A stretch of 64,000 bases of DNA from Pseudomonas sp. URIL14HWK12:I12. Its GTDB lineage: Bacteria > Pseudomonadota > Gammaproteobacteria > Pseudomonadales > Pseudomonadaceae. The position numbers and the translations under genes were made by a program. The notes under the pieces were generated by a model, which had not been told where the DNA came from, did no database searches, and worked only from the letters and a program-made list of their open reading frames with translations. Of this stretch, positions 11,239 to 21,472 are shown piece after piece. The stretch spans positions 62,001 to 126,000 of the forward strand of contig NZ_QEQL01000005.1 of NCBI RefSeq assembly GCF_003097135.1, read 5' to 3'. Each line of letters begins with the position of its first letter. Position 1 is the stretch's first letter.

Positions 11239-11547
11239 ATGCAAGTCAACATCAGTGGGCACCAGCTGGATGTGACCGAGGCCATGCGTAACTACATCAA
11301 CGAGAAGCTCGCCAAACTCGAGCGGCACTTCGACAAGATCACCAATGTGCAGGTGATCATGGAAGTCGAGAAGCTGAAGCAGAAAATCGAAGCCACCTTG
11401 CGCATACCCGGCGGCGAAGTGGTCGCCAACGCAGAACACGACGACATGTACGCCGCGATCGACCTGCTCACCGACAAGCTCGACAGGCAATTACTCAAAC
11501 ACAAGGAAAAACAGCAGAGCCTGCTCCAGGGCGCGGCTGCTCGCTGA
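11239..11547 (+). CDS. hpf: Ribosome hibernation promoting factor, short form
   Basis: A 102-aa protein of the HPF/RaiA family (MQVNISGHQLDVTEAMRNYI). HPF binds the 30S decoding region and helps form inactive 100S ribosomes in resting cells. The length matches the short form, which normally works together with RMF. AAGGAG lies 8 nt before the ATG. It sits between rpoN and ptsN, as in other gammaproteobacteria. Confidence 0.95.
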   Translation: MQVNISGHQLDVTEAMRNYINEKLAKLERHFDKITNVQVIMEVEKLKQKIEATLRIPGGEVVANAEHDDMYAAIDLLTDKLDRQLLKHKEKQQSLLQGAAAR

Positions 11548-11559
11548 CCCCCCTCCCCC

Positions 11560-12024
11560 ATGATCCGAATCGAACAGATCCTGACCCCCGGCCGTTCCCA
11601 AGTGAACGTGCCGGGCGGCAGCAAGAAACGTGTACTCGAACAGATTGCCCAACTGGTAGCGCCCGATCTCTCCGGGCTCGACCAGCAGCAAATCTTCGAA
11701 GCCTTGATAGCCCGCGAACGCCTGGGCTCTACAGGTTTCGGAAACGGTATCGCCATTCCCCATTGCCGGCTGGCAGGCTGCGTAGAGCCTATCAGTGCAC
11801 TGCTGCACCTCGACCACGCCGTTGACTTCGACGCGATCGATGGCGCACCGGTCGACCTGCTGTTCGTGTTGCTGGTCCCGCAGGAAGCCACCGACGAGCA
11901 CCTGGAGCTTCTGCGCCAGATCGCCAGCATGCTGGACCGTAAGGACATTCGGGAGAGCCTGCGCGCCGCCACCGACAGCCAAGCACTGTACCAGGTCGTG
12001 GTGAACGCCCAGCAGGGCCACTAG
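11560..12024 (+). CDS. ptsN: Nitrogen PTS enzyme IIA
   Basis: The 154-aa EIIA-Ntr of the regulatory nitrogen phosphotransferase system. The phosphorylated residue is His68 in [13 protein letters not shown]. In Pseudomonas it receives phosphate from PtsP through PtsO and modulates carbon and nitrogen regulation and storage metabolism; this is established for the family. It sits 12 nt after hpf and one base before rapZ. Confidence 0.97.
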   Translation: MIRIEQILTPGRSQVNVPGGSKKRVLEQIAQLVAPDLSGLDQQQIFEALIARERLGSTGFGNGIAIPHCRLAGCVEPISALLHLDHAVDFDAIDGAPVDLLFVLLVPQEATDEHLELLRQIASMLDRKDIRESLRAATDSQALYQVVVNAQQGH

Positions 12025-12025
12025 C

Positions 12026-12883
12026 ATGCGGCTAATCATCGTCAGTGGCCGGTCTGGCTCGGGCAAAAGCACCGCGCTGAATGTTCTGGAAGACAACGGC
12101 TTCTACTGCATTGACAACCTGCCTGCAGGCCTGCTCCCAGAGCTTGCCGAGCGTGCACTGATCCATACCGAACTGGCCCAGCCACTGGTAGCGGTCAGTA
12201 TCGACGCCCGTAACCTGCCCAGCCACCTCAGCCGCTTCCCGGAGCTGCTCGAGGAGGTTCGCGCCCGCCATATCCAATGCGACGTGCTCTACCTGGATGC
12301 CGATGAAGACACGCTGCTCAAGCGTTTTTCGGAAACCCGCCGGCGCCACCCCCTGAGCAACTCAGAACGCTCGCTGGCGGAGGCGATCGAGGTCGAAAGC
12401 GACCTGCTGGGCCCGATCGCCGACCTGGCCGATCTCAAGATCGACACCACCGCGCTGAACCTGTATCAGCTGCGTGACACGATCAAGTTGCGCCTGCTGA
12501 ATCGGCCCGACGCCGGCACCGCATTTCTCATCGAATCCTTTGGTTTCAAGCGCGGCGTGCCAGTGGATGCAGACGTGGTCTTCGACGTGCGTTGCCTGCC
12601 CAACCCCTACTGGAAACCGGAGCTACGCGACCATTCGGGGCTCGAAGCGCCTGTGATTGACTACCTGGCCGCCTCCCCCGATGTCGAGGAGATGTACCAG
12701 GATATTCATACTTACCTGCTCAAATGGCTGCCACGCTTCGCTGCAAGCAACCGCGCCTATGTCACTGTCGCCATCGGCTGCACCGGTGGCCACCATCGTT
12801 CGGTGTACCTGACCGAACGGCTCGGTGCCCAACTGCAGAACACCCTCAAGAACGTCCAGGTCCGCCACCGCGACCTCAGCTGA
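12026..12883 (+). CDS. rapZ: RNase adapter protein RapZ
   Basis: A 285-aa P-loop protein with Walker A at residues 8-15 (GRSGSGKS). In enterobacteria RapZ delivers the GlmZ small RNA to RNase E and senses glucosamine 6-phosphate; GlmZ itself is not known from pseudomonads, so the local target is open. The C-terminal [14 protein letters not shown] motif is well kept. It lies in the conserved ptsN-rapZ-ptsO order. Confidence 0.95.
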   Translation: MRLIIVSGRSGSGKSTALNVLEDNGFYCIDNLPAGLLPELAERALIHTELAQPLVAVSIDARNLPSHLSRFPELLEEVRARHIQCDVLYLDADEDTLLKRFSETRRRHPLSNSERSLAEAIEVESDLLGPIADLADLKIDTTALNLYQLRDTIKLRLLNRPDAGTAFLIESFGFKRGVPVDADVVFDVRCLPNPYWKPELRDHSGLEAPVIDYLAASPDVEEMYQDIHTYLLKWLPRFAASNRAYVTVAIGCTGGHHRSVYLTERLGAQLQNTLKNVQVRHRDLS

Positions 12884-12899
12884 AAGGAACACCCGCGCA

Positions 12900-13172
12900 A
12901 TGCCCGCACTCGATATCACCATCATCAACAAACTGGGCCTGCATGCGCGCGCGGCGGCAAAATTCGTCGGGGTAGCGGGCCGTTTTCCCTGCCAGGTTCG
13001 GGTCGGCCGTGCAGCCGACAAGCTGGTCGATGGCAAGAGCATCATGGCCGTGATGATGCTGGCGGCAGGCAAAGGCACCCAGGTTCACTTGAGCACCGAG
13101 GGCGAACAAGAACAGGAAGCGCTGGATGCGCTGGTCAAGCTCATCAACGACAAGTTTGATGAAGGCGAATGA
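12900..13172 (+). CDS. ptsO: Nitrogen PTS phosphocarrier NPr
   Basis: A 90-aa HPr-like protein (MPALDITIINKLGLHARAAA). The phosphorylated residue is His15 and the Ser at 47 (DGKSIMAVM) is the usual HPr site. It shuttles phosphate from PtsP to PtsN. The start at 12900 has AAAGGA 9 nt upstream; a longer in-frame reading from 12825 overlaps rapZ and is not supported. A strong terminator follows. Confidence 0.95.
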   Translation: MPALDITIINKLGLHARAAAKFVGVAGRFPCQVRVGRAADKLVDGKSIMAVMMLAAGKGTQVHLSTEGEQEQEALDALVKLINDKFDEGE

Positions 13173-13206
13173 CCCGACGCTGAGTCACGGCACAAGCCTT
13201 TGAATG

Positions 13207-13231
13207 AAAAAAGCGCCTAAGGCGCTTTTTT
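13207..13231. terminator. Bidirectional intrinsic terminator, ptsO / ZIP gene
   Basis: A compact stem GCGCC / GGCGC with a TAA loop, flanked by A and T runs of six on the two sides, lies between two convergent genes. It can end transcription from both directions. Confidence 0.9.
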
Positions 13232-13257
13232 GCTTTGGGTCTAAGCCTGGGGCCGGC

Positions 13258-14166
13258 TTACCCCAGGGCCGTATCCAGCACCATCATCAGGCAGAAGCCC
13301 AGGCATAGCCCCAGGCTCGCCAACTTGTGGTGGCCGTTACTGCGTGATTCAGGAATGATTTCGTGCGTGACGACCAGGAGCATTGCGCCTCCTGCGAAAG
13401 CCAAACCCAAGGGCAGCAGCAGCTCGGCCAGGCGAACCAGCCACGCGCACAACACCGCAAACACCGGCTCCACCAGGCCTGAGGCCGCGCCGATCAGAAA
13501 TGCGCGCACTCGCGACATACCAGCGCCGGCCAGCACCAAGGCAATCACCAGCCCCTCGGGGACATCCTGCAGCGCAATGCCGATGGCCAGAGTGCTGGCG
13601 CCATCCATGCCACCCCCCGCCGACACGCCTACTGCCATGCCTTCAGGAATGTTGTGAACGATGATCGCAATCACGAACACCCATATCCGTTTAGGTACCA
13701 TCGGGCGGCCAGGCGCGGCGACCAGCGCTTCAGGTGTCGCGCCAGAGACCTTGCGATCAAGCACGTAGAGCGCAAACGCGCCGAGCATGATGCCGAGGCT
13801 GGCCAATGCCCCGGAACCCCAGCGTGACAGCCCTATCGCCGCCGCCGCGTCCAGCCCTGGCAGGATCAGTGAGAAGGCGGTAGCGGCAAGCATCACGCCT
13901 GCGCCGAACCCCAGCAAGGTATCGGCCGCCGCCACCGGCATATTGCGGATGACCAGCACCGGCACCGCACCCAAGGCGGTGCCTAACGCACAAAGGGCCC
14001 CGCCTTCGAAAGCACGCATCACCCCGCTGTCCACATCCAGCCACGCCAGCGCCTTGGCCGCCAGCAATGTAAAGCCGGCCAGCAGCAACAGCGAGCCAAA
14101 CGCCAGGCGAAACAGCCGAACACTGCCGACTGAAAAGCTCTCGCCCTGGCGGCTTGCTGAAGGCAT
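13258..14166 (-). CDS. ZIP family metal transporter
   Basis: A 302-aa membrane protein of the ZIP family, likely importing divalent metal (zinc, manganese or iron). The metal-binding helices are seen as HNIPEGMAVGVSAGG and ALQDVPEGLVIAL. I start at the ATG at 14166, one base after the sodA stop; this favours translational coupling to sodA, and the longer reading would lie inside sodA. The homologue follows sodA in P. aeruginosa as well. Because it belongs to the Fur-type fagA-fumC-sodA operon, a role in manganese or iron supply to SodA is plausible but not shown by the sequence. Confidence 0.85.
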   Translation of the reverse strand: MPSASRQGESFSVGSVRLFRLAFGSLLLLAGFTLLAAKALAWLDVDSGVMRAFEGGALCALGTALGAVPVLVIRNMPVAAADTLLGFGAGVMLAATAFSLILPGLDAAAAIGLSRWGSGALASLGIMLGAFALYVLDRKVSGATPEALVAAPGRPMVPKRIWVFVIAIIVHNIPEGMAVGVSAGGGMDGASTLAIGIALQDVPEGLVIALVLAGAGMSRVRAFLIGAASGLVEPVFAVLCAWLVRLAELLLPLGLAFAGGAMLLVVTHEIIPESRSNGHHKLASLGLCLGFCLMMVLDTALG

Positions 14167-14167
14167 G

Positions 14168-14779
14168 TCAGGCGATCGCGGCCTGGTAGCGCTTCTCGAC
14201 TTCAGACCAGTTGATGACGTTATAGAAGGCATTGATGTATTCCGGGCGGCGATTCTGGTATTTGAGGTAATACGCGTGCTCCCACACGTCCAGCCCCAGG
14301 ATCGGTGTGTTGCCGCTCATCAGGGGGCTGTCCTGGTTGGCGCTGCTCTCGACCACCAGTTTTTTCTGCGCAGTTACGCTCAGCCATGCCCAGCCGCTGC
14401 CAAAGCGGCTGATCGCGGCCTTGGTAAACGCATCTTTGAAGGCATCGAAACCACCCAGCTCGGCATCTATCGCCTTGGCCACGGTGCCTTCGGGCTCGCC
14501 GCCAGCATTGGGCGCCATCACTTCCCAAAACAGTGAGTGGTTGGCGTGGCCGCCCCCATGGTTGGTCACGGCACCTTGTTTATCGGCTGGCAGGCTTTTG
14601 AGCTCGCGCAGCAGCTTCTCTAATGGCCAGTCTGCATAGGGCGTACCTTCGACGGCAGCATTGAGGCCGTTGACGTAAGTTTGGTGGTGCTTGCTGTGGT
14701 GAATTTCCATCGTCTGCGCATCGACGTGGGGTTCCAGCGCGTCATAGGCGTAGGGCAGTTTCGGTAGGGTAAAAGCCAT
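14168..14779 (-). CDS. sodA: Superoxide dismutase, manganese type
   Basis: A 203-aa Fe/Mn-family dismutase that converts superoxide to oxygen and hydrogen peroxide in the cytoplasm. Metal ligands fall at His27, His81, Asp164 and His168. The residues [11 protein letters not shown] and the NQD element at 148-150 are the Mn-type pattern rather than the Fe type. It belongs to fagA-fumC-orfX-sodA, the operon induced under iron starvation in P. aeruginosa, where it replaces the Fe enzyme SodB. Confidence 0.94.
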   Translation of the reverse strand: MAFTLPKLPYAYDALEPHVDAQTMEIHHSKHHQTYVNGLNAAVEGTPYADWPLEKLLRELKSLPADKQGAVTNHGGGHANHSLFWEVMAPNAGGEPEGTVAKAIDAELGGFDAFKDAFTKAAISRFGSGWAWLSVTAQKKLVVESSANQDSPLMSGNTPILGLDVWEHAYYLKYQNRRPEYINAFYNVINWSEVEKRYQAAIA

Positions 14780-14781
14780 GG

Positions 14782-15240
14782 TCAGTGAACTCCGTATCGG
14801 TAGGTTGAAGGCTCGGCCTTCAGGGTGTGAGCTGGCTGCGGCGCTGCATCGGGCAAGGCCGCCAACAGGCGGCTGGGTGGGTAATGCCCATGGGCCTCGA
14901 TAAAGCCGAGCAGCTCGGTGTAGGTCCGGTTGCTGTGCTGCAGCGCGGCACCTCGCAAGGCAGCCGGCAGTTGTGGGTCAGCGGCCGTTTGCAATAACCG
15001 GCGATGGATATCGCACAGATAGCGGGCGCTCTCTTGGGGCTGGCCGAGGCGCAGATGCAGATCAGCCAGGTTGTGATGCGAGATCACACAGGCGGCTACG
15101 GCCTGGTCCGCTTCCGGCCAGCGCAGAAACAACACCTGCGCGAGGGCGAGCGCGTGAAGGTACAGCTCGCGCGCCTCGATCAGGTCGCCCTGCTCGAAAC
15201 GCTGATTGGCCTGCTCGGTGGTTTTTCTCCAGTGCTGCAC
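14782..15240 (-). CDS. Conserved protein of the fumC-sodA operon (orfX)
   Basis: A 152-aa soluble protein, 2 nt upstream of sodA. It is mostly helical with alternating small and aromatic residues ([20 protein letters not shown], then [20 protein letters not shown]), which looks like two TPR-like hairpins. No signal peptide or catalytic motif is seen. Position and size match orfX of the P. aeruginosa fagA-fumC-orfX-sodA operon, whose function is not known to me. It may be an assembly or scaffold factor for its neighbours, but that is a guess from the fold. Confidence 0.8.
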   Translation of the reverse strand: MQHWRKTTEQANQRFEQGDLIEARELYLHALALAQVLFLRWPEADQAVAACVISHHNLADLHLRLGQPQESARYLCDIHRRLLQTAADPQLPAALRGAALQHSNRTYTELLGFIEAHGHYPPSRLLAALPDAAPQPAHTLKAEPSTYRYGVH

Positions 15241-15258
15241 GCAGGGCCTCCAGGGCGT

Positions 15259-16635
15259 TTACAGGCCGCCGGCCGTCAGTTTTACCGGGTCGAGCAGGGT
15301 TTCCAGGCGCTCACGAGAGAGGTCGGTGTGCTCCAGCGCGACATCAATGATCGGGCGGCCTTCGCGGTATGCCTGCTTGGCGATCTCGGCAGCCTTCTGG
15401 TAACCGATGATAGGGTTGAGGGCGGTCACCAGAATCGGGTTGCGCCCCAGTGCCTCCTTGAGCTTGGCTTCGTTGACACGGAAGCCAGCGATGGCTTTGT
15501 CTGCCAGAAGACGGCTTGCGTTGGCCAACAGTTCAATGCTTTCGAGCAGGTTGGAGGCAATGACCGGCAACATCACGTTGAGCTCGAAATTGCCCGACTG
15601 CCCTGCCACCGCGATCGTAGCGTCATTGCCGATTACCTGGGCAGCCACCATCGCGGTGGCCTCAGGGATCACCGGGTTTACCTTGCCCGGCATGATCGAG
15701 GAGCCCGGCTGCAAAGCTTCCAGCTCGATTTCGCCAAGCCCTGCCAGCGGGCCGGAATTCATCCACCGCAGGTCGTTGGCAATCTTCATCAGGCTCACGG
15801 CGGTGGTTTTGAGCTGCCCCGAGACCGCCACGGCAGTGTCTTGGGAGCCGATCAACGCGAACAGGTTGTCGCCGGGAGTGAAGGCCACCCCCGTAGCGCT
15901 GCTGAGCTGCTCGCTGAACAGCCGCGAGAAATCCGGGTGCGCATTGATCCCCGTCCCTACGGCGGTGCCGCCTTGGGCCAACGCCTGCAGGCTGGGCTGC
16001 AGCGCGCGTAGATGCCCCAGGTTGGCCTTCACCTGCGCGGCCCAGCCATGGAGCACCTGGCTCAGGCGCACCGGCATGGCGTCCATCAGGTGGGTACGCC
16101 CGGTCTTGACGAAGGTGTGCACCTGCGCCGCCTTCTGGCCCAGCACGCCAACCAGATGCTCAAGCGAGGGCAGCAGGTGCTCATGCAGCGCCAAGGCGGC
16201 ACTGATGTGCAGGGTGCTGGGGATGATGTCGTTGCTGCTTTGGCCGCAATTGACGTGGTCGTTCGGGTTCACGGCCTCTGCGCAGGCACGGCTGGCAAGC
16301 GTGGCGATCACCTCGTTGGCGTTCATGTTGGAGCTGGTACCCGAACCGGTCTGGAAGATGTCCACCGGAAAGTGCTGCATGAAATCACCCGCCAGCAGCT
16401 GCTCGCAGGCGGCTTCGATGGCCTGACCCTGGGCGGGTGTGATCTGCTCCAAGGCGACGTTGGCACGTGCGGCCGCCGCCTTGGCCAGCACCAGTGCGCG
16501 CACGAACTGTGCTGGCATTCGCTGGCCGCTGATCGGAAAGTTGTCGACCGCGCGCTGGGTCTGGGCGCCATACAGCGCCTGGGCAGGCACCTGCAGCTCG
16601 CCCATGCTGTCACGTTCGATGCGGGTAGCGCTCAT
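15259..16635 (-). CDS. fumC: Class II fumarate hydratase
   Basis: A 458-aa iron-independent fumarase that interconverts fumarate and malate in the TCA cycle. The signature GSSIMPGKVN lies at residues 311-320, and the active-site His is near 182 (GRTHLMDA). The start at 16635 has AAGGATA just upstream; a longer reading to 16785 lies inside fagA. Using an enzyme without an iron-sulfur cluster fits its place in an iron-starvation operon. Confidence 0.96.
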   Translation of the reverse strand: MSATRIERDSMGELQVPAQALYGAQTQRAVDNFPISGQRMPAQFVRALVLAKAAAARANVALEQITPAQGQAIEAACEQLLAGDFMQHFPVDIFQTGSGTSSNMNANEVIATLASRACAEAVNPNDHVNCGQSSNDIIPSTLHISAALALHEHLLPSLEHLVGVLGQKAAQVHTFVKTGRTHLMDAMPVRLSQVLHGWAAQVKANLGHLRALQPSLQALAQGGTAVGTGINAHPDFSRLFSEQLSSATGVAFTPGDNLFALIGSQDTAVAVSGQLKTTAVSLMKIANDLRWMNSGPLAGLGEIELEALQPGSSIMPGKVNPVIPEATAMVAAQVIGNDATIAVAGQSGNFELNVMLPVIASNLLESIELLANASRLLADKAIAGFRVNEAKLKEALGRNPILVTALNPIIGYQKAAEIAKQAYREGRPIIDVALEHTDLSRERLETLLDPVKLTAGGL

Positions 16636-16639
16636 CGCA

Positions 16640-17023
16640 TTATCCTTGTGGAGGTTCTTGGTAGGAGATCGAGGGGTACAACTGGCAGTGCGCCAAGGCC
16701 TGCGCATGGCATTGCCATTGCTCGAGTGCGCTGCTCGATTGCGCCAACCCATGCAACTCACGCAGGGGCCGCCAAGCCTGGTCAAGGCACTGATTGCGCC
16801 AATGCCAGGGCAGAGCGATGTCTTGAGCAGTGGCGAGCAGGAGGCGGAATGTGGCCAGGGCTACGGCATGCGGGCCCATCGGCGTGAACCGAGCCAGGCA
16901 GCGCCCCGCACCGAAGTAGTGATCGATCAGGCGGGGTTCGTCAGGGCGCAGGGCGCAGCGGATCTGCTGGCCAAGCCACCGCCAGTGATCCAGGTAAGGT
17001 AATTCTCGGACAGCAGAGGACAT
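16640..17023 (-). CDS. fagA: Fur-associated protein FagA-like
   Basis: A 127-aa protein, first gene of the fumC-orfX-sodA operon, 4 nt before fumC. Its sequence (LPYLDHWRWLGQQIRCALRP) has no known catalytic motif, signal peptide or membrane helix that I recognise. The position matches fagA of P. aeruginosa, named for its Fur control, and a Fur-box candidate lies just upstream. ATG at 17023 is used; a GTG two codons earlier is an alternative. Function unknown. Confidence 0.75.
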   Translation of the reverse strand: MSSAVRELPYLDHWRWLGQQIRCALRPDEPRLIDHYFGAGRCLARFTPMGPHAVALATFRLLLATAQDIALPWHWRNQCLDQAWRPLRELHGLAQSSSALEQWQCHAQALAHCQLYPSISYQEPPQG

Positions 17024-17066
17024 TCGCACGCACCGCTTTGGCCGCTAATGCGTTTTATTATTATTT

Positions 17067-17085
17067 GATAAACGAAATCATTGCA
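17067..17085 (-). promoter_or_regulatory. Candidate Fur box upstream of fagA
   Basis: On the minus strand TGCAATGATTTCGTTTATC matches 11 of 19 positions of the Fur consensus GATAATGATAATCATTATC. It lies in an AT-rich patch 44 nt before the fagA start, next to further ATAATAAT-like sequence that could hold an overlapping box. Fur control of this operon is known in P. aeruginosa. Confidence 0.6.
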
Positions 17086-17132
17086 ACCCAGCAGCAAGGC
17101 CTGCCCGCATTGCGCGGGCAGGCAGGTGAGGT

Positions 17133-18479
17133 TTAGCTACCGGCCACGGTCATGCGCTCGATCAACACCGAGCCACTGCGTATGTGGCTACGAGTTTCAA
17201 TGTCGCTACCGATCGCCGCAATTTTGCCGAACATATCTTTCATATTCCCCGCGATGGTCACCTCTTGTACCGGGAACTGGATTTCCCCATTTTCGACCCA
17301 ATAGCCGGCGGCGCCGCGAGAATAATCTCCAGTAACCATATTGAGCCCGTGGCCCATCAATTCGGTCACCAGCAGGCCACGCCCCATCTGGCGAATAAGC
17401 CCGGCCTGATCGTGATCGCCGTGGCTGACGTACAGGTTATGCACGCCCCCGGCATTGGCGGTGCTGGGCATGCCAAGCTTGCGCCCGGAATAGGTGGAAA
17501 GCATGTACGACACCAGCCGGCCGTTTTCCACAAAAGGCTTGGCGTAGGTGGCCAGGCCGTCGCCGTCGAAGGAAGAACTGGCCAAGCCGCCGCGTTCGTG
17601 CGGGCGTTCGTCGAGCGTTAGCCACTGCGGAAAGAGCATTTCGCCCAGCTGACCTTCCAGAAACGAGGCTTTGCGGTAGAGATTGCCCCCCGCGATCGCC
17701 GACAGGAAACTGCCGAACAAGCCGCCGGCAAGCTCTGCTGAAAACAGCACAGGCACCTCGCAGGTGGGCACCGGCCGTGCACCGAGGCGGCTGGCGGCGC
17801 GCTCGGCAGCGCGCCGGCCGATGCTCTGCGGGCTGGCAAGCAGCTCGCCACGGCGGTTGAAGTCGTACCAGTAGTCGCGCTGCATCTGCCCGTCCGCTTC
17901 AGCGATCATCACGCATGACAGTGTATTGCGCGTGGCTGCATAGCCTCCGATAAACCCATGGCTGTTGCCATATACGCGGCAGCCTTGATGCACGTTCACT
18001 GTGCTGCCATCGGCATTGGTGATCCGCGGGTCGGCATCGAACGCCGCCGCTTCGGCGGCCAAGGCGAGCTCGACAGCCTGGTCCGGTGTGATTGCCCAGG
18101 GGTGATAGATATCGAAATCCTCGACCTGTTTGCACATCAGGCTGGCCTCGGCCAGGCCGGAGCTGGGGTCTTCAGAGGTGTGCTCGGCAATCGCCAACGC
18201 TGCGGCAACGGTTTCCCGGATCGCGTCCGGGCCACTGGCCGAGGTGCTGGCCGAGCCCTTGCGCTGGCCGACGTACAGGGTAATGCCAAAACCCTGGTCG
18301 CGATTGAATTCGACCGTTTCCACTTCGCGCTGGCGCACCGAGGTCGATAGCCCCTGCTCCAGCGTCACGGCCACCTCGCAGGCGCTGGCGCCCTGGCGGC
18401 GCGCCTCGGCGATGATCTGCTCGACCTGTTCCTGCAATCGCGGCAGGTCCTGCGGGCCGACGCTCTGCTCTGCTTTCAT
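17133..18479 (-). CDS. pmbA: Metalloprotease-like protein PmbA (TldE)
   Basis: A 448-aa partner of TldD. The TldD/TldE heterodimer is a protease that acts on peptides such as microcin B17 and the antitoxin CcdA. PmbA lacks the HExxxH zinc motif, which TldD supplies. ATG at 18479 is chosen because GGAG lies 6 nt upstream; the GTG at 18491 has none. It is split from tldD by darP, which reads the other way, the usual Pseudomonas order. Confidence 0.95.
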   Translation of the reverse strand: MKAEQSVGPQDLPRLQEQVEQIIAEARRQGASACEVAVTLEQGLSTSVRQREVETVEFNRDQGFGITLYVGQRKGSASTSASGPDAIRETVAAALAIAEHTSEDPSSGLAEASLMCKQVEDFDIYHPWAITPDQAVELALAAEAAAFDADPRITNADGSTVNVHQGCRVYGNSHGFIGGYAATRNTLSCVMIAEADGQMQRDYWYDFNRRGELLASPQSIGRRAAERAASRLGARPVPTCEVPVLFSAELAGGLFGSFLSAIAGGNLYRKASFLEGQLGEMLFPQWLTLDERPHERGGLASSSFDGDGLATYAKPFVENGRLVSYMLSTYSGRKLGMPSTANAGGVHNLYVSHGDHDQAGLIRQMGRGLLVTELMGHGLNMVTGDYSRGAAGYWVENGEIQFPVQEVTIAGNMKDMFGKIAAIGSDIETRSHIRSGSVLIERMTVAGS

Positions 18480-18590
18480 GGCACTCTCCACACTTCATGT
18501 TCGGCTATCAGCCAGGGCCAACCGGCAACCGGGCCGGACAAAGCGCCACTGACTGTTTATCATGGCGGCGTTATTCATCGGACGGCCCCC

Positions 18591-19112
18591 ATGGTTGATT
18601 CTTACGACGATTCCCTCGGCGAGGGTAAAAGCAAAACCCAGGTCAAACGCGAACTGCTTGCGCTGACCGAACTGGGCGCACGCCTGACCACACTCAAGCC
18701 CGACATGGTCGCGCGCTTGCCGCTGACCGAGCCACTGCGCCGCGCGCTGGAAGAAGCGCCTCGGCACACCGCCAACTCCGCGCGCAAACGCCACACGCAG
18801 TTCATCGGCAAACTGATGCGCGACCAGGACATCGACGCGATCCTGCAAATGCTGGATCAGGTCGATGCTTCGACGCGCGAGTACAACGAACGCTTCCATA
18901 ATCTTGAACGCTGGCGCGACCGGCTGATTGGCGGGGGCGACGAAACGCTCACGGCGTTCTTTGCCGACTACGCCGAGGCCGACCGCCAGCACCTGCGTCA
19001 GTTGATCCGCCATGCGCAGCACGAGGCGGCTCACAACAAGCCGCCGGCGGCGGCGCGCAAGCTGTTCAAGTACATTCGCGAACTCGACGAGCAACAGCGC
19101 GGCCTGCGTTGA
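18591..19112 (+). CDS. darP: Ribosome biogenesis factor DarP (YjgA)
   Basis: A 173-aa highly charged helical protein of the DarP/YjgA (DUF615) family, which helps late assembly of the 50S subunit. Family sequence [20 protein letters not shown] opens the protein. It is divergent from pmbA and convergent with tldD, and is translated alone. The role is known from the E. coli protein. Confidence 0.92.
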   Translation: MVDSYDDSLGEGKSKTQVKRELLALTELGARLTTLKPDMVARLPLTEPLRRALEEAPRHTANSARKRHTQFIGKLMRDQDIDAILQMLDQVDASTREYNERFHNLERWRDRLIGGGDETLTAFFADYAEADRQHLRQLIRHAQHEAAHNKPPAAARKLFKYIRELDEQQRGLR

Positions 19113-19125
19113 GCGAAGCCGGCGC

Positions 19126-20568
19126 TCAGGCGCCGGTTCCGCCCACGGTAATCGCATCGATTTTCAGTGTCGGTTGCCCTACGCCAACCGGCACCGATTG
19201 GCCATCCTTGCCACAGGTGCCCACACCGCTGTCCAGCGCCAGGTCGTTGCCCACCATCGATACCCGGCTCATGGCCTCAGGCCCGTTGCCGATCAGCGTC
19301 GCGCCCTTCACTGGTGCGGTGATCTTGCCGTCTTCGATCAGGTAGGCCTCGCTGGTGGAGAACACGAATTTGCCGCTGGTTATGTCTACTTGCCCACCGC
19401 CCAGGTTGGCGCAGTAGATGCCCTTCTTCACTGAAGCGATGATCTCCTGCGGGTCGCTCTGGCCGGCAAGCATGTAGGTGTTGGTCATGCGCGGCATCGG
19501 CAGGCAGGCGTAGGATTCGCGCCGGCCGTTGCCGGTGCGCGCCTTGCCCATCAGGCGGGCATTGAGCTTGTCTTGCATGTAGCCCTTGAGCACGCCGTTT
19601 TCGATCAGGGTGGTGCATTCGGTCGGCACGCCCTCATCGTCTACCGAAAGCGAGCCACGCCGCCCAGCCAGGGTGCCATCGTCGACGATGGTGCACAGGC
19701 TGGAAGCGACCTTCTCACCCACGCGCCCGCTGTAAGCCGAGCTGCCCTTGCGGTTGAAGTCGCCTTCAAGGCCATGGCCGACCGCCTCGTGCAGCAGCAC
19801 GCCGGACCACCCCGACCCTAGCACCACCGGCAGGGTGCCTGCCGGTGCCGGCACGGCCTCCAGGTTCACCAAAGCCTGGCGCAGCGCCTCGCGGGCATAG
19901 CCCATGGCGCGGTCGTTTTCCAGGAAGTAGCGGTAGTCGGTGCGCCCGCCCCCACCTTGCCCGCCACGCTCACGGCGGCCACCCTGCTCGACGATGACGC
20001 TGACGTTGAAGCGCACCAGCGGGCGCACATCTGCGGCCAGGGTACCGTCGGCTGCGGCGATCAGCACCTGCTCCCAAACGCCTGCCATGCTCACCGATAC
20101 TTGTTGGATCCGTGGGTCCAGTGCGCGGGTCTGCTCGTCGATACGCTTGAGCAGCTCGACCTTTTCAGCCCGGCTGAGTACTTCCAACGGGTTGCCAGCG
20201 GCGTACAGCGGCGCTGCCTGAACCGCGCTGAACACCTGGACCTTGCCGTCCTGCCCGGCACGGGAAATGGAACGGGCCGCCTGCGCCGCCTGCGACAGCG
20301 CGCTGCGCTCCAGGGTGTTGCTGTACGCGAAGCCAGTCTTCTCGCCCGACTGCGCGCGCACCCCGACCCCTTGGTCAAGGTTGAAGCTGCCTTCCTTGAC
20401 GATCCCATCCTCCAATGACCAAGACTCCGACACCTGCGCCTGGAAATACAGGTCCGCAGCGTCGATACCCGGCCCGGCCAGCTCCCCAAGCACCGCTTGC
20501 AGGGTATCCAGGCCCAGACCACCAGGTGCCAGCAACCGGTCACTGACAGTGCTCAACATCTCGCTCAT
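19126..20568 (-). CDS. tldD: Metalloprotease TldD
   Basis: A 480-aa zinc protease subunit. The motif HEAVGH (residues 260-265, within [15 protein letters not shown]) supplies zinc ligands and the catalytic Glu. It acts with PmbA (TldE), encoded nearby, in processing peptides. It follows the nitrilase-family gene by 2 nt and belongs to the mreBCD-maf-rng-yhdP-nit-tldD run found in many gammaproteobacteria. Confidence 0.96.
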   Translation of the reverse strand: MSEMLSTVSDRLLAPGGLGLDTLQAVLGELAGPGIDAADLYFQAQVSESWSLEDGIVKEGSFNLDQGVGVRAQSGEKTGFAYSNTLERSALSQAAQAARSISRAGQDGKVQVFSAVQAAPLYAAGNPLEVLSRAEKVELLKRIDEQTRALDPRIQQVSVSMAGVWEQVLIAAADGTLAADVRPLVRFNVSVIVEQGGRRERGGQGGGGRTDYRYFLENDRAMGYAREALRQALVNLEAVPAPAGTLPVVLGSGWSGVLLHEAVGHGLEGDFNRKGSSAYSGRVGEKVASSLCTIVDDGTLAGRRGSLSVDDEGVPTECTTLIENGVLKGYMQDKLNARLMGKARTGNGRRESYACLPMPRMTNTYMLAGQSDPQEIIASVKKGIYCANLGGGQVDITSGKFVFSTSEAYLIEDGKITAPVKGATLIGNGPEAMSRVSMVGNDLALDSGVGTCGKDGQSVPVGVGQPTLKIDAITVGGTGA

Positions 20569-20570
20569 GC

Positions 20571-21422
20571 TTACTCCACATCGCCTGCAGGCCGCACTGC
20601 GCCCTGCGTAGAAAACCGCCGGTGCTCAAGCACCGGCATGCGCGCCCTGATCGACGCCTGCTCGGCCGCGTCGAAGTGGCCTGTTAACACACCCGGCGCC
20701 TTGGGCTGCTGGGCCACTATCCGCCCCCAAGGATCGACGATCGCCGCCTGCCCCCAGGTTTCGCGCCCCTGGCCATGGTCGCCACCTTGGGCCGCCGCCA
20801 GCAGGTAGCACTGGGTTTCGATGGCTCGGGCCCGAATCAACACCTCCCAATGCGCGTGCCCGGTCACCGCCGTGAAGGCCGAGGGGGCGCTGATCAGTTC
20901 AGCGCCCCGTTCGCGCAAGCGGGCATAAAGCTCGGGGAAACGCAGGTCGTAACACACCGAAAGCCCCAACCGCCCCACGGGTGTATCGACAACCACCACT
21001 TCCTGCCCATGAGCATAGTCGTCAGACTCACGATAACGTACGCGTGCGTCGTTCACATCGGCATCGAACAGGTGCAGCTTGTCGTAGCGGGCAACGATTT
21101 CGCCCTGCCCATCGAACACCAGCGAGCAGGCACGCGGCTTAGCCTGGGGTGCCCCTGCCGGCGGCAGCGGCAAGGTGCCAGCTACCAACCAGAGATTGAG
21201 GTCACGAGCGGCCTGTTTCAAGGCCGGTAGAATAGGCCCCCGGCCTTCGGCTTCGGCAAGCCCCAGCTCGGCAGCATTCCGGCGGCCGAAGGCAGCGAAG
21301 TTTTCCGGCAGGACCGCAAGCTTGGCGCCCTGCTCGGCCGCCTGCTCCAGCAACCTGCGAGCCTCGCGCAGGTTCGTATCGACCTGGGGGCCACTGACCA
21401 TCTGGATCACTGCGAACGTCAT
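20571..21422 (-). CDS. Nitrilase-superfamily amidohydrolase
   Basis: A 283-aa carbon-nitrogen hydrolase. The catalytic triad is visible: Glu40 (LAVLPEN), Lys115 (RYDKLHLFD) and Cys157 ([11 protein letters not shown]). The sequence is closest to the Nit1/NitFhit branch, whose members include deaminated-glutathione amidase (YafV/Nit1-like), so repair of deaminated glutathione is likely. The ATG at 21422 fits the family start; an in-frame start 5 codons earlier has no better site. It lies 50 nt after yhdP. Confidence 0.88.
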   Translation of the reverse strand: MTFAVIQMVSGPQVDTNLREARRLLEQAAEQGAKLAVLPENFAAFGRRNAAELGLAEAEGRGPILPALKQAARDLNLWLVAGTLPLPPAGAPQAKPRACSLVFDGQGEIVARYDKLHLFDADVNDARVRYRESDDYAHGQEVVVVDTPVGRLGLSVCYDLRFPELYARLRERGAELISAPSAFTAVTGHAHWEVLIRARAIETQCYLLAAAQGGDHGQGRETWGQAAIVDPWGRIVAQQPKAPGVLTGHFDAAEQASIRARMPVLEHRRFSTQGAVRPAGDVE

Positions 21423-21472
21423 ACCCCACCCTCGCAACGGAAAATACCGTCGATGCTAACACTCTCCAGCAC

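Noticed and set aside
12825..12899. Upstream extension of ptsO
   Set aside because: It lies within rapZ, lacks a ribosome-binding site, and the HPr-like domain begins exactly at 12900.
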